In this document: piece by piece, positions 43,787 through 52,279 of the stretch
Layout of the letters: every line of letters begins with the position of its first letter
How positions within the stretch are numbered: position 1 is the first letter of the stretch
Source of the DNA: UBA6623 sp965238125
GTDB lineage: Bacteria > Acidobacteriota > Terriglobia > Bryobacterales > UBA6623
NCBI GenBank assembly: GCA_965238125.1
Contig: OZ250179.1
Span: 4,030,001-4,094,000 of the forward strand
Direction of reading: 5' to 3'
Length of the DNA: 64,000 nucleotides
Position numbers and translations under genes: made by a program
Notes under the pieces: model-generated
Told to the model about the DNA's origin: nothing
The model's database searches: none
What the model saw: only the letters and a program-made list of their open reading frames with translations

Positions 43787-44306
43787 CCCCGGGCTGGGCC
43801 CGGAGGCATCGCGCCCGGATCCATCGGCCGGACCCCACTCCGAGGCTCCCACGCGACTCTGACGAAAACGGACTCTTGCGAAAGCGGAAGGGCGAGAAGC
43901 CGACCACCTTGCTTTCTTTTTCGACCCAGAGCTCGGGCTGCGACTGCCCGTTGATGCGGATTTCGATGATCACGCCGGTGCCGACTTCCACCGACCGCCC
44001 CAGGCGAAAGCTGTTCACCTGGCCGAGCGGACTCGACGGTCCCCAGTCTTCCAGAAAATTATCGTAGTCGTAGTCGCGGCAGGGTTCCTCGATCGAGCAA
44101 CCCCAATAGCGGTACGCGGCCGAATAGTCTTCCTCCTGCAACGCCGTCAGGAAGGACGACACCCGGCGCTCCTCGAAATAGTTCTTGAAGAAGAAGTAGA
44201 AGACTCCGCCGACAACGACGGCGACCACCAGGGTTGCCGTCAAGGCCTTGAGGATCTCCTCGCGGCGCGCTCCCGACGCCGAGTAATAATCGTTCAGGTA
44301 CCCCAT
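43659..44306 (-). CDS. Membrane-anchored hypothetical protein
   Basis: Up to 215 aa. A TM helix at about 25-42 (TLVVAVVVGGVFYFFF) follows a short cytoplasmic start. The outer domain (SFLTALQEEDYSAAYRYWGC, CRDYDYDNFLEDWGP, SFRLGRSVEVGTGVIIEIRI) resembles small exported accessory domains. From about residue 145 the frame is antisense to the miaA end and low in complexity, so the real C-terminus is probably earlier or was altered. Convergent with miaA, overlapping by 128 bp. Confidence 0.6.
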   Translation of the reverse strand: MGYLNDYYSASGARREEILKALTATLVVAVVVGGVFYFFFKNYFEERRVSSFLTALQEEDYSAAYRYWGCSIEEPCRDYDYDNFLEDWGPSSPLGQVNSFRLGRSVEVGTGVIIEIRINGQSQPELWVEKESKVVGFSPFRFRKSPFSSESRGSLGVGSGRWIRARCLRAQPGARLVSRERRRATLGRLPSPVRVSPRPPQIRRANGHWVPAGTR

Positions 44307-44341
44307 CGCGACGAATGCGCGGCTTCGGCGTGAAGCGAGCC

Positions 44342-44869
44342 CTACTGGGCCTGCTTCTTGCGATTGTAGGCCGCCGTGGCCTCGGCCGAGAGATCGAGCG
44401 AGGGCTTGAAGAACAGGGTGTTCGAAACGTCGACGATCATATCCAGTCCCTTGGCCGCCGCCAACTCCGAGATTACCTCGCGCATCGCGCGGGCGGCGGC
44501 TCCCAAGATTTCGTTGCGGTCAAACTCGGCGTCGGCCTGGAAATCTTCCTGCATGCGCTGCGCGTTGCGTTGTTTGCGCTGGAACTCGCTTTGCATCGTG
44601 ACCGCCTCGGCGCCCGCGGCGCTCTGGAGCTTCTCTTGCAACTCCTGAAGTTCTTGCGCGAGCCTCTCTAGGTCTTCTCTTCGCGGTGTGTATTTGGTCT
44701 CGAGCTCTTTTGACCTGGCCTGCATTTCATCGGTGGCCAGCAAGGCTTCTTGAAAGTTCACAACCGCGACACGCGTCGGCGACGCCTCCTGCGCCGGCGC
44801 GGCAAAGGGCGTAAGCACGGTCCCCAAGATCAGAACTACCTGTATTTGTGACATCCTCATCCAACGCAT
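44342..44869 (-). CDS. OmpH/Skp-like periplasmic chaperone
   Basis: About 175 aa from ATG 44,869 or ATG 44,854. Signal peptide (QIQVVLILGTVLTPFAAPA), then the OmpH fold: a short strand (RVAVVNFQEALLATDEMQAR), a long coiled-coil pair (REDLERLAQELQELQEKLQS, FQRKQRNAQRMQEDFQADAE), and GLDMIVDVSNTLFFKPSLDL. Skp proteins hold unfolded outer-membrane proteins in the periplasm. Upstream codons back to 44,959 lack conservation. An IS630-family element is inserted less than 100 bp upstream and may have displaced its promoter. Confidence 0.85.
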   Translation of the reverse strand: MRWMRMSQIQVVLILGTVLTPFAAPAQEASPTRVAVVNFQEALLATDEMQARSKELETKYTPRREDLERLAQELQELQEKLQSAAGAEAVTMQSEFQRKQRNAQRMQEDFQADAEFDRNEILGAAARAMREVISELAAAKGLDMIVDVSNTLFFKPSLDLSAEATAAYNRKKQAQ

Positions 44870-44957
44870 CGTATCTTGCACTCCTTGTTGAAGCCGCCAA
44901 CTCATTTTCGTTGTTTTCGGCAACCCTACCCATTCTGCCATGGAAGAAGGCTCATAC

Positions 44958-46196
44958 ACTAGTATAGCGTTTCATTGAACTATACCCAACTCAGGCGCTT
45001 CCTCGAGCGCCTCGAACTTGCTCCAGCGGTGGACCACCGGAGCGGCGTTGATTTCCGCGATCCCCAGCAGGATTCGTTCCCGAAGCTCCTCCCAGGACTC
45101 CACCCGGATGCGCTTCAAAAACGTCCGGGGCATCTTCCCAAACAGCGTCTCCACAATGTTCAGCCAGGACCCGTGGGTCGGCGTGTGCACATATTTGAAG
45201 CGGTTCGGCCGCGTCGCTAAATAGTCCTTCGTCTCCTTGGATATGTGAGCGGAATGATTGTCCAAGATCAATCGAATCGTGCATTCGGCCGGATAGAATT
45301 GGTCCAGATCCTTCAGCAGTGAGATGAATTCGCGGCTGCGGTGCCGCCGCTCGACCCGCGCCGTTACGCGGCCGTCGTGCAAGTCCAGCGCCGCCAGAAT
45401 CGAGCAGGTTCCCAGACGTTGGTATTCGTGATCCCGAGCCGTACAAGGATGCCGCCCAGGGACCGGCGGCAGGTCCGGGGCGGTGTTGGCGATCGCTTGC
45501 ACACCGGGCTTTTCGTCCACCGAAACCGTGATCACGCCCGGCGAGGGGCCGCCCTCGCCCGAGCTTTCATTTTGCAAGGCCACCTCGCGGTAGACCAGCA
45601 GCACCTGCCGCATCTTGGACTCAAACTCCGGGTCGCGACGCTCCAGGTAGTATTTCACCTTCTCTGGATGCAGCGGCTGCCCCGCCAGAATCCGGTGGAC
45701 GGTCGCCTTGGCCGCTTGCCCCAGGGCCGGATAGCCCGCCTCCACGGCATGCCGGCGCACGTGGAGAGCGAGCGCGCCGCCGGTCCACAACTCGGCGGCG
45801 TATCCCAGTTCCTTGGGTTTGCAACAGGCCAAATGCACCACCCAGACCTTGGCCTCCTCGGAGATGCGGGGCTCGTAGGGACGATGATAGGCATCCTTGA
45901 GCGCTGCTTGCACTCCGATGGCGAGGGCTCGCTCGATCCATTTGGCAACGCTCTTGCGGGTCATCTTCACGGCCCGCATAATCTCGGCGATTGTCTCGCC
46001 GCCATGATAGCGCCACAGAATCTCGGCGCGCCGCACCTCCCGAGCCGGAGCCTTGCGGGAACGCCGCAGCCGTTTCAGATGTTGCACCTCTTCGGTCGTG
46101 AGCAGCAGTGGGGGACGCTTCGATTTTCCTGCCATGCGACCAGTCTAGCAGGAAACATTGTCCTATGGTTATGTTTTAATGAAACGTTATACTAGT
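44958..46196 (-). mobile_element. IS630-family element of a second type
   Basis: Inverted ends ACTAGTATAGCGTTTCATTG (44958) and, complemented, ACTAGTATAACGTTTCATTA (46196). The outer ACTAGT is palindromic, so the exact border within it (probably a TA) is uncertain. About 1.2 kb, with a single-frame transposase. Unrelated at DNA level to copies A-E. Confidence 0.85.
44972..46135 (-). CDS. IS630-family transposase (single frame)
   Basis: 387 aa. N-terminal winged HTH (GGETIAEIMRAVKMTRKSVA) and DDE domain: first D in VSVDEKPGVQ, second D in LILDNHSAHISK, E in THGSWLNIVETLFGKM. No frameshift is needed, unlike copies A-E. All three acidic residues are present, so it is probably functional. Confidence 0.93.
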   Translation of the reverse strand: MAGKSKRPPLLLTTEEVQHLKRLRRSRKAPAREVRRAEILWRYHGGETIAEIMRAVKMTRKSVAKWIERALAIGVQAALKDAYHRPYEPRISEEAKVWVVHLACCKPKELGYAAELWTGGALALHVRRHAVEAGYPALGQAAKATVHRILAGQPLHPEKVKYYLERRDPEFESKMRQVLLVYREVALQNESSGEGGPSPGVITVSVDEKPGVQAIANTAPDLPPVPGRHPCTARDHEYQRLGTCSILAALDLHDGRVTARVERRHRSREFISLLKDLDQFYPAECTIRLILDNHSAHISKETKDYLATRPNRFKYVHTPTHGSWLNIVETLFGKMPRTFLKRIRVESWEELRERILLGIAEINAAPVVHRWSKFEALEEAPELGIVQ

Positions 46197-46347
46197 CCGC
46201 GGGTGTGCCGCACAACAGTGGGCGGTATCTCTCCCTATACAAGTCATGGGAACAGCGTGGACGGAAATCCGCGCCCAGCCCGGCTCACCGCGCGTTCACC
46301 GGGCTTGGCCGGCACCATGATGTCGGCCCTTCAGGGCCGCTATGAGC

Positions 46348-48207
46348 TTACGACTGTGAGCGAGGATCCCGCGCCTCGCCGAAAGTCGGCTGGACGCTCG
46401 CCTCGGGCAAGGGCTCGCCCGGCAGCACGCCGTCGCAACGTTCGCGATAGTAGGGCTCGAAACCCGAGACGCCTTGCAGCACCCGTCCGGGCCCGCGCTG
46501 CATGTGGGCGTCCTCCATCGCTCCGGCCGAAACGATCTCGAAGGGTCCCAGGGCAAACCAAGGACTCGCCTTGGGCGCGGTCCCGGCCGCCATGCCGGCC
46601 GGACCCAAGCCGCCGGGAAACCAAAGTTCGAGGCTACGATTATCGCCGTAGTGTCGACGGCCTTGGAAAAAGAACGTCTGCTCGATCAACTCGGCTTTCG
46701 AGGGCGTTCCGGGCCGGAAAGGACGCGCGCGCAGCGAAACGATATTGATCCTCGACAGCGACAGGCCGGTCGAAAAGCCGCGAAACGCGCCCTTGCCGCG
46801 GACGAACAGGCGGCCGCGACGTGATCCGGAAAAGCTGAAGCCCTCGGGCGAAATTCCCACGTCGATGCGACCTTGGAGAGTCGGGTAGCCGAATCTCTCG
46901 CGCCCCAACAGCGCCTCTCCGTCTTCATCCACGACATGAGACAGCGCGTACCAACGTGGACGGCGGTCGACGCGACAATAGGCTAAAAGCCAGGCTTCGT
47001 GGAAGGGACGCCGTGAGAAATCGCCGCCTTCGGCCCGCAACACCATCACCCGCAGCAGTGGGCTGCGGCCCGGCTCGCATCCCGGCGGCAGCACTTCGGC
47101 GTGGCGTTCCGGGTCGATTGAGACGCGAAATTCGACGAGACTCATAGGCCCCAATTCGTCCTCTTCGCGGCGGCGGTAGGCCGCCATTTCGGCGGAAGAC
47201 AATTTCACTTCCAGGAACACTTTTCCCCGTCGGGCCGGCGAGCGATCGGTTCCCAACCCCAGAGGGCGGTCATAACGGGAAAAAACCCAGGGAGCAAAGC
47301 GGCGCGGCTCGACTTCGGCAAGAAGAACCTGCTTGCGCCGGGATTCTCGATTCCGCCAACCGACAGCTGCCGCGCCTTGCAGCTCTTGGTAGGCGGCGCC
47401 CACGAACTCTTTGACCGGCAAAGCCGCCGCGGCGTCGCCCGCGGCCGCCGGCCCCCAAGTGAATTTTGTTTGACTGATGTCGCAGGCCGTCGCCGGGCCC
47501 TCATCGGAGTCGCCCTCGGACGGCCTCGCGGCGGCGCCGCCGACACGCCAAAGCTCGACCGGGGGATCAATGACGGCTTGAGAAGCATCGACGCCCGGCG
47601 CATAGCGGTAAACGAAACTCCCGAAACCCGTAGAGCGCTGCGGCGCGAGCGGGTGAGCCGGGCGGTTGCCCACGGTGGTTTCCAGCCGCTGCACCGTTCG
47701 ACCGTCAAGGCCGCACGATGCGCGCACCGACAGTCCATCGACCGACAGCGAAACTTCGCCCGGCTTGGCGGGAAACCCCAGAAATTCGCGGGCCCGAATG
47801 CGCCCCCATTCGTGATCGGTGATCAGCCCCAACGCGATCATTCCGCGCCGTCGGCCGTAGCGCGCCGCCGCCCGCAGGATGAACCAGCCGATCTCTTCTT
47901 CCCCACCCTCCCCGAGCGGAGAAAGGCCGCGCCCGACGACCGATAGGTAGTCGACTTGAATGTCGGGGAGAAGGTCGGGGACGAGCGGGGGCGGCAACAA
48001 GGAGGCGATGCGTTTCGGGTCGCTGCGATAACGAACGCTGAGCAAGCGAACGCGATCGATCCGCTCCGCCCCGGCCCGCTCTCGAAAAAGGCAAAATACT
48101 CCGCCGCCGACCGCCAGTCGCCCCAAGCCGCGGCGCGTCAGCCCGCCGGGCTCGGCCGCGCGCGGCTCGCCGCCCTTATTCCTCTTCGATTTCGGCGCTG
48201 ATGGCAA
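46348..48207 (-). CDS. Tandem acetoacetate-decarboxylase-like protein, Tat-type N-terminus
   Basis: 619 aa with two ADC-like halves. Half 1 (about 50-330): LSVRYRSDPKRIASLLPPPL, then REFLGFPAKPGEVSLS. Half 2 (about 350-610): VEFRVSIDPERHAEVLPPGC, YALSHVVDEDGEALLGRERF, GYPTLQGRIDV. Acetoacetate decarboxylase uses Lys in the xGREixGfPK loop for a Schiff base. Half 1 retains a Lys (FPAKPG); half 2 has PTLQ, so it is probably non-catalytic. The N-terminus LTRRGLGRLAVGGGVFCLFR resembles a twin-arginine signal, implying periplasmic location. It overlaps the OsmC stop by 32 bp, so the two are translationally coupled. Substrate unknown. Confidence 0.75.
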   Translation of the reverse strand: MPSAPKSKRNKGGEPRAAEPGGLTRRGLGRLAVGGGVFCLFRERAGAERIDRVRLLSVRYRSDPKRIASLLPPPLVPDLLPDIQVDYLSVVGRGLSPLGEGGEEEIGWFILRAAARYGRRRGMIALGLITDHEWGRIRAREFLGFPAKPGEVSLSVDGLSVRASCGLDGRTVQRLETTVGNRPAHPLAPQRSTGFGSFVYRYAPGVDASQAVIDPPVELWRVGGAAARPSEGDSDEGPATACDISQTKFTWGPAAAGDAAAALPVKEFVGAAYQELQGAAAVGWRNRESRRKQVLLAEVEPRRFAPWVFSRYDRPLGLGTDRSPARRGKVFLEVKLSSAEMAAYRRREEDELGPMSLVEFRVSIDPERHAEVLPPGCEPGRSPLLRVMVLRAEGGDFSRRPFHEAWLLAYCRVDRRPRWYALSHVVDEDGEALLGRERFGYPTLQGRIDVGISPEGFSFSGSRRGRLFVRGKGAFRGFSTGLSLSRINIVSLRARPFRPGTPSKAELIEQTFFFQGRRHYGDNRSLELWFPGGLGPAGMAAGTAPKASPWFALGPFEIVSAGAMEDAHMQRGPGRVLQGVSGFEPYYRERCDGVLPGEPLPEASVQPTFGEARDPRSQS

Positions 48208-48640
48208 TTTCGATGGCGCCTTTGACCGACATCGCGGCCGGGCACTTGCTCGGGTGCTTGTCGACCGCCCGCTCGGCGGCCTCGCGCGTCCCGGCCGGTA
48301 TCTTCAAATGATACTTGACGCGGATGCGCGTGATGCGAATGACGCCGTCGACATTTTCGATGTCGCCTTCGACTTCGCTCCAGACTTTATCGGGAATGGG
48401 AGGGATTTGACGCACTGCCAGTGCGCCGGCAAGGGTGCCGGTCAGTCAACCGCCCACCGCCGCGATCATGTAATCCAGCGTGGCGGGCAAGTCGCGCTCG
48501 GGCTCGATGCCGTAGAAGTGTTTGATGCCCCCATGCACGCCGAAGGTGACGGGCTCCTCGAAGTTTTCGATGAAGGCGCGTCGCTCCGGCGGCTTATCTT
48601 GATAAATCCTGATGCGCGAGGTGTGAATAAGTTCTCCCAC
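48176..48640 (-). CDS. OsmC-family peroxidase-like protein, in-frame TGA read as selenocysteine
   Basis: 154 codons from GTG 48,640, preceded by GAAAGGAG eight bases away. The N-half (RIYQDKPPERRAFIENFEEP, TFGVHGGIKHFYGIEP, TLDYMIAAVGG) runs into TGA (48448-48446) at codon 65. The same frame continues LTGTLAGALAVRQIPPIPDK ... HPSKCPAAMSVKGAIEIA to the stop at 48,176. In OsmC proteins the peroxidatic Cys sits exactly here (xxxGC-LTGTL) and the resolving Cys is C133. Only this codon deviates and both halves are fully conserved. A SECIS-like hairpin follows at 48425-48411. OsmC-like selenoproteins are known. The alternative is a point nonsense mutation (TGC/TGT to TGA). The enzyme family reduces organic peroxides. 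Confidence 0.82.
48411..48425 (-). promoter_or_regulatory. Candidate bacterial SECIS hairpin
   Basis: On the mRNA CGCACT-GGC-AGTGCG: a perfect 6-bp stem with apical loop GGC. The loop starts 27 nt after the TGA. Bacterial SECIS elements need a short loop with G in its first two positions about 16-37 nt after UGA, and all are met. A second hairpin CCGGCA-CCCT-TGCCGG lies between at +5 to +20. Confidence 0.65.
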
Positions 48641-48731
48641 GGCGGCTCTCCTTTCGCGGTCGAGTTGAAAGGTCTTCAACCGTTGGCGAGTGTACCAGGT
48701 GTAAACTGTCTGGGACAAGGCATCCAAACCG

Positions 48732-48964
48732 AGCCGCGAGAGTCATCGAGCGGTATCCGATGAGGCATCTTCGAAAAGGAGGAACGTGGCGGACGCGCCA
48801 TAGCGCGGTGGGGAGCACTTCGACCGTCCGAAAGGATCGGTCCGCCGTGGATTGAAGCACAGGTCATCGGTCGGCGGGCCGCCCTAAGCCAATGGTTTTG
48901 GGATCGCCAATCTTTACGCATCCGGGGCGGCCTCATCACATACCGCTCGATGACTCTCGCGGCC
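48732..48964. repeat. 233-bp inverted-repeat unit
   Basis: Arms of about 31 bp: GCGAGAGTCATCGAGCGGTA at 48734 and its complement TACCGCTCGATGACTCTCGC at 48942. Only two mismatches occur in the longer arms (TATCCGATGAGG versus TATGTGATGAGG). It is placed between divergent OsmC and cyclophilin genes, with no transposase inside. Confidence 0.65.
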
Positions 48965-48993
48965 CGGTTTGGGACGCGGTTGGGAATTTCGGG

Positions 48994-49566
48994 ATGCATG
49001 CACGCTTGCCGTTCGTTCCACTCGTAGCGCTGTTGCTCGGGACGTTGACGGCGCCGGGGCAAGACACCGTCTCGCTGCCCACCGTTGCGCTCGAAACGAC
49101 CAAGGGCAAAATCACGATCGAACTGTTTGCCGACAAGACGCCGCGGACGGCGGCCAACTTTCTACGCTACGTCGACGAGAAATTCTTCGACGATACGATC
49201 TTTCATCGGGTGATGCCCAAGTTCATGGTTCAGGGCGGCGGCTTCACGCCGGAGTTGAAGCTAAAGGGGACATTGCCCCCAATCAAGATCGAGACCCGCA
49301 CCGACCTTCCCAACGTGCGGGGTTCGGTGGCCATGGCACGGACAGCCGACCGTAACAGCGCATCCTCGCAATTCTTCATCAACTTGAGGGACAACGGTCA
49401 GCTCGATCGCACCGGGCCGCGTGCGGGTTATGCCGTCTTCGGGCGGGTCATCGAAGGCATGGAAGTCGTGGACCGCATCGCGCGAGTACAAACCGGCCGG
49501 CGGGGTCCGATGAGAGACGTCCCCATCTTCCCGGTGATCGTCATTTCCGCCCGGCGCGCGAATTGA
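48994..49566 (+). CDS. Exported cyclophilin-type peptidyl-prolyl isomerase
   Basis: 190 aa from ATG 48,994. Signal peptide (LPFVPLVALLLGTLTAPGQ), then the cyclophilin fold: LETTKGKITIELFADKTPRT, FHRVMPKFMVQGGGFT with catalytic Arg in FHR, SVAMARTADRNSASSQFFIN, and VFGRVIEGMEVVDRI. It assists folding of periplasmic proteins at prolyl bonds. The longer upstream frame would run through the inverted repeat and is excluded. Length matches bacterial PpiA. Confidence 0.9.
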   Translation: MHARLPFVPLVALLLGTLTAPGQDTVSLPTVALETTKGKITIELFADKTPRTAANFLRYVDEKFFDDTIFHRVMPKFMVQGGGFTPELKLKGTLPPIKIETRTDLPNVRGSVAMARTADRNSASSQFFINLRDNGQLDRTGPRAGYAVFGRVIEGMEVVDRIARVQTGRRGPMRDVPIFPVIVISARRAN

Positions 49567-49705
49567 CGTCGTGGATTCACAACAACAGATACAGAGATGG
49601 GATGAGAGGCTGGTCGCTTGGCGCCGGGAAGCGGTAGGCTACCGGCAGCAGCGCACTTCTCCACAAGGGAGGTGCAATGGATTTTTGAAAAGGAGGCGAC
49701 CAGCC

Positions 49706-50902
49706 ATGAAGAAGAATAGCAAACAACAGACCGACAAGAACCAAACCGACAAACACCAAACCAAGAAAGCCGACAGCTCACAAGCGAAGACCCGCCAACT
49801 CACCCAGCTCGAACAACAGTTGGCGCAACAACGCATCCAGATGCAAAAAGACAACGAAATTTGCGCCGTCGCCGGCGTCGACATCGGCGACAAACGTTGC
49901 TTCGTACGGCTCACCGACCTCGCCGGCGAAAGCCTCGAGGAATGCCAAGTCCCCACCCGCCCGGAGGCCTTGGATCGCTGGTTCCGCCGTTGGCCGCGGC
50001 TGCGCATTGTGATCGAAACCGGCAGCCACAGCAACTGGATTCGCCGCCGCCTGGCCGCCCTCGCCCACGACGTGCTCGTCGCCGACGCGCGGCAATTGCG
50101 TTTAATCAGCCAATCCGACTCGAAAAACGACCGCAACGACGCCTATTGGTTGGCCGAGCTGGGACGCACCAACCCGGCCCTGTTGAATCCCGTCGCGCCG
50201 CGCAAGCTCGAGACCGAACAACAACGCACGTTGTTGCGGGCGCGCGAGGCCGTGCTCGAGTGCCGCACGAAATTGAAAGGGAGTTTGCGCGGCATGGCGA
50301 AGTCGCACGGCATCCGCTTGGGCCGATGCGCCCAGAACCAATGGGTCGAGCGCGTCCGGGAGGCCTGCCCCGAGGTGTTGCACGCGGCGTTGTTGGGGGT
50401 GGCGACACAAATCGAAAGCCTCGGCGCGACGATCCGCGAATATGACAAACAAATCGTCGCGTTGGGCAAGCAATACGCAGCGGTCGAGCGGCTGCGAACG
50501 ATCGGAGGGGTGGGGCCGCTGACGGCGTTGACGTTCGTGTTGGCGCTCGACAACGACCCGGGCCGCGTGAAGCGTTCGCGGCAGGTCGGCGCGCTGGTGG
50601 GGCTGCGTCCCAAGCAACGCCAATCGGGCGAGCGGTCACTGCGGCTGGGCGTGACGAAATCGGGAGATCCGCTGCTGCGGCGGACGTTGATTCAGTGCGC
50701 GCACTGGGTGCTGGGGCCGTTCGGGACCGACTCCACGCTCAGGCGCTGGGGTTTGGGTTTGGCGGCGCGCGGCGGAGGACATGCGAAGAAGCGGGCGGTG
50801 GTGGCGGTGGCGCGCAAGTTGGCGGTGCTGATGCATGTGTTGTGGGTGAAACAAGAAAACTACGATCCGCTGCACGGGCTGACGGAAACGGTTTCCCCAT
50901 AA
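49706..50902 (+). CDS. IS110-family DEDD transposase
   Basis: 398 aa from ATG 49,706 with ribosome site AAGGAGG nine bases upstream. Basic/Gln-rich N-terminal tail (residues 1-45), then a RuvC-like domain: GVDIGDKRCFVRL (first D), IVIETGSHSNWI (E), SDSKNDRNDAYWLAEL (D-D). The C-terminal Transposase_20 domain (AVERLRTIGGVGPLTALTFV) includes the catalytic Ser region (GALVGLRPKQRQSGE; RLGVTKSGDPLLRR). It catalyses RNA-guided cut-and-paste through a circular intermediate. It looks intact. Confidence 0.92.
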   Translation: MKKNSKQQTDKNQTDKHQTKKADSSQAKTRQLTQLEQQLAQQRIQMQKDNEICAVAGVDIGDKRCFVRLTDLAGESLEECQVPTRPEALDRWFRRWPRLRIVIETGSHSNWIRRRLAALAHDVLVADARQLRLISQSDSKNDRNDAYWLAELGRTNPALLNPVAPRKLETEQQRTLLRAREAVLECRTKLKGSLRGMAKSHGIRLGRCAQNQWVERVREACPEVLHAALLGVATQIESLGATIREYDKQIVALGKQYAAVERLRTIGGVGPLTALTFVLALDNDPGRVKRSRQVGALVGLRPKQRQSGERSLRLGVTKSGDPLLRRTLIQCAHWVLGPFGTDSTLRRWGLGLAARGGGHAKKRAVVAVARKLAVLMHVLWVKQENYDPLHGLTETVSP

Positions 50903-50967
50903 GGCAGGGACGATGAGGCGCAGTCGGCGGCAACGGTTTCGGATGAAGCAACGTGATGAGGACATCC

Positions 50968-50995
50968 GCGAGCCCCCTAACGGGGACTCGGCGGC
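50968..50995 (+). ncRNA. Strong hairpin downstream of IS110 transposase
   Basis: CCGCGAGCCCC-CTAA-CGGGGACTCGGCGG forms a roughly 13-bp stem with one bulge. It could be a terminator-like end or part of a bridge RNA in the right end, as known for the IS1111 subgroup. Confidence 0.35.
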
Positions 50996-51060
50996 AAGAA
51001 GATTCCTGTTGAAAGGAAGGGAGTAGGGGATTGGGCGGACGAAGCGAGGCCGCGGCGGAG

Positions 51061-51488
51061 AATCGAGATCGTGTCACGGTGACTGCGGGCTCTGGGCAGG
51101 CAGGCCGATTCTTTCGAGGATGGGTCGAAGCCGCAACAGAGAGAGCAGCGCCGAAAGACCGGACCCCAACCAGCAGAGGTCAACAACGAGACCGATAACA
51201 CTGCGAATGGAAGCCCGGTCCTCAACGCGCCGCAAGGCATGAGGACCCGGGCCGGATCCGACAAACCGACCAACGCCTCCCAACGACCGCCCTTGACAAG
51301 CGACCCACCTCTCATGGAAGCCCTGAGCGCAAGCGACGGGCCAGGGCCGGCGCAACGGTTTGGAGTAAACGGAAGACGATGACGAAATAGCGCGACGGTT
51401 CGGGAATACGCGGTACGGAAGCGGTTGCGGTTGGGTGCCCTTGGCCCGTCGCTTGCGCTCAGCGCTCTGTATCCGCGTTACGGCTCGA
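51061..51488. other. Intergenic region with inverted repeat
   Basis: Non-coding stretch after the IS110 element, ending in the arms of an inverted repeat (51321-51477). No supported gene. Confidence 0.4.
51321..51477. repeat. MITE-like inverted repeat, copy 1
   Basis: Arm 1 CCCTGAGCGCAAGCGACGGG at 51321. Arm 2 CCCGTCGCTTGCGCTCAGCG at 51446 continues as CTCTGTATCCGCG. The same arm motif (GAGCG(C/A)(G/A)AGCGACGGG next to GATACAG) bounds 60553-60739. Confidence 0.55.
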
Positions 51489-52061
51489 TTACTCGCGCGA
51501 CTCGGTTTCCAGATGCCGCCGCAAGATCGTTCGCAGACCCTCGATCTCCGCCGGCCCCCGCAGGCACCGTTTGGGAACAACATAGTAGTCGTAGCGATCG
51601 GCGAACAGCAGAAAACAACTCGACAATTCCAACGAGCTTTCAAACGCATCCCATTCGAACCAACCGGGCCTTTCCAAAGTTTCAATCAAAACCCCGTCGG
51701 GACTGAAGTGATATTGCATCACGTGAACGCCGCTCGCGGATCGCTCAAAGTCGGATTTGGCGTGCCGATAAACCAACACCGCCGCCAGACCAGGCAACAA
51801 CAGCGCCGCGACGCCCGCGGCGGCGAGCAAACCGACATCCGTCGACGATGCCGACCCTCCCGGCGAGGCAAGGAACAAGATCAACCCAACGGCCGCAAGA
51901 GCATAAAGGGCGATAACAACGCGGGCCCGACGAGAAAAGATCTGGAAGCCCGCGCGCAGCGTATCCTCCACGCGCAGCTCCACGTGAACGTCAAGTCGTT
52001 CCGACGGGTCGCCCGAGGAGATGCCCCCGAATTCGGCACAAGGGTCGTCGTGGGTCGACAT
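51489..52061 (-). CDS. YcxB-like membrane protein
   Basis: 190 aa. Two adjacent TM helices at about 45-65 and 73-95 (VVIALYALAAVGLILFLA; VGLLAAAGVAALLLPGLAAV). Then comes a YcxB-type C-terminal domain (YHFSPDGVLIETLERPGWFE, LFADRYDYYVVPKRCL), a two-strand motif typical of the family. Function unknown. It follows a histidine-phosphatase fragment by two bases on the same strand. Confidence 0.78.
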   Translation of the reverse strand: MSTHDDPCAEFGGISSGDPSERLDVHVELRVEDTLRAGFQIFSRRARVVIALYALAAVGLILFLASPGGSASSTDVGLLAAAGVAALLLPGLAAVLVYRHAKSDFERSASGVHVMQYHFSPDGVLIETLERPGWFEWDAFESSLELSSCFLLFADRYDYYVVPKRCLRGPAEIEGLRTILRRHLETESRE

Positions 52062-52063
52062 GG

Positions 52064-52279
52064 CTAGCGGAAGCTCCTTTGCTTCTCGTCGGAAAGGTGA
52101 GGAACGCTGTTGAAGGTGAACAAGCGAATTTCCTCGCGGCTTACCCGCGGGCGCCCGAGCCGACGGGCTTGATCACGGCCGAGATCAGAGAGCTTGTCGT
52201 AGTCGTGTCGCGGCCCGGCTTGGGCATGACGAATGATGTAGACGGCGGGCAAAGAAGCCTCCGGCGGTTCGTCCTTCAT
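52064..52279 (-). pseudogene. SixA-type histidine phosphatase, N-terminal fragment
   Basis: 71 aa. VYIIRHAQAGPRHDYDKLSD then LGRDQARRLGR is the phospho-His motif region of SixA/phosphoglycerate-mutase proteins (RH... and LSxxGxxQA). After that the sequence diverges and stops. SixA proteins are about 160 aa, so the catalytic second His is lost. Confidence 0.65.

Larger units (their letters stand above)
49567..51060 (+). mobile_element. IS110-family element (approximate limits)
   Basis: IS110 elements have no terminal inverted repeats, so borders are estimated from the transposase and its flanking non-coding DNA. About 139 bp precede the gene. After it there is a strong hairpin at 50968-50995. 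The family encodes a bridge RNA in one non-coding end, and both flanks here are long enough. Confidence 0.6.
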
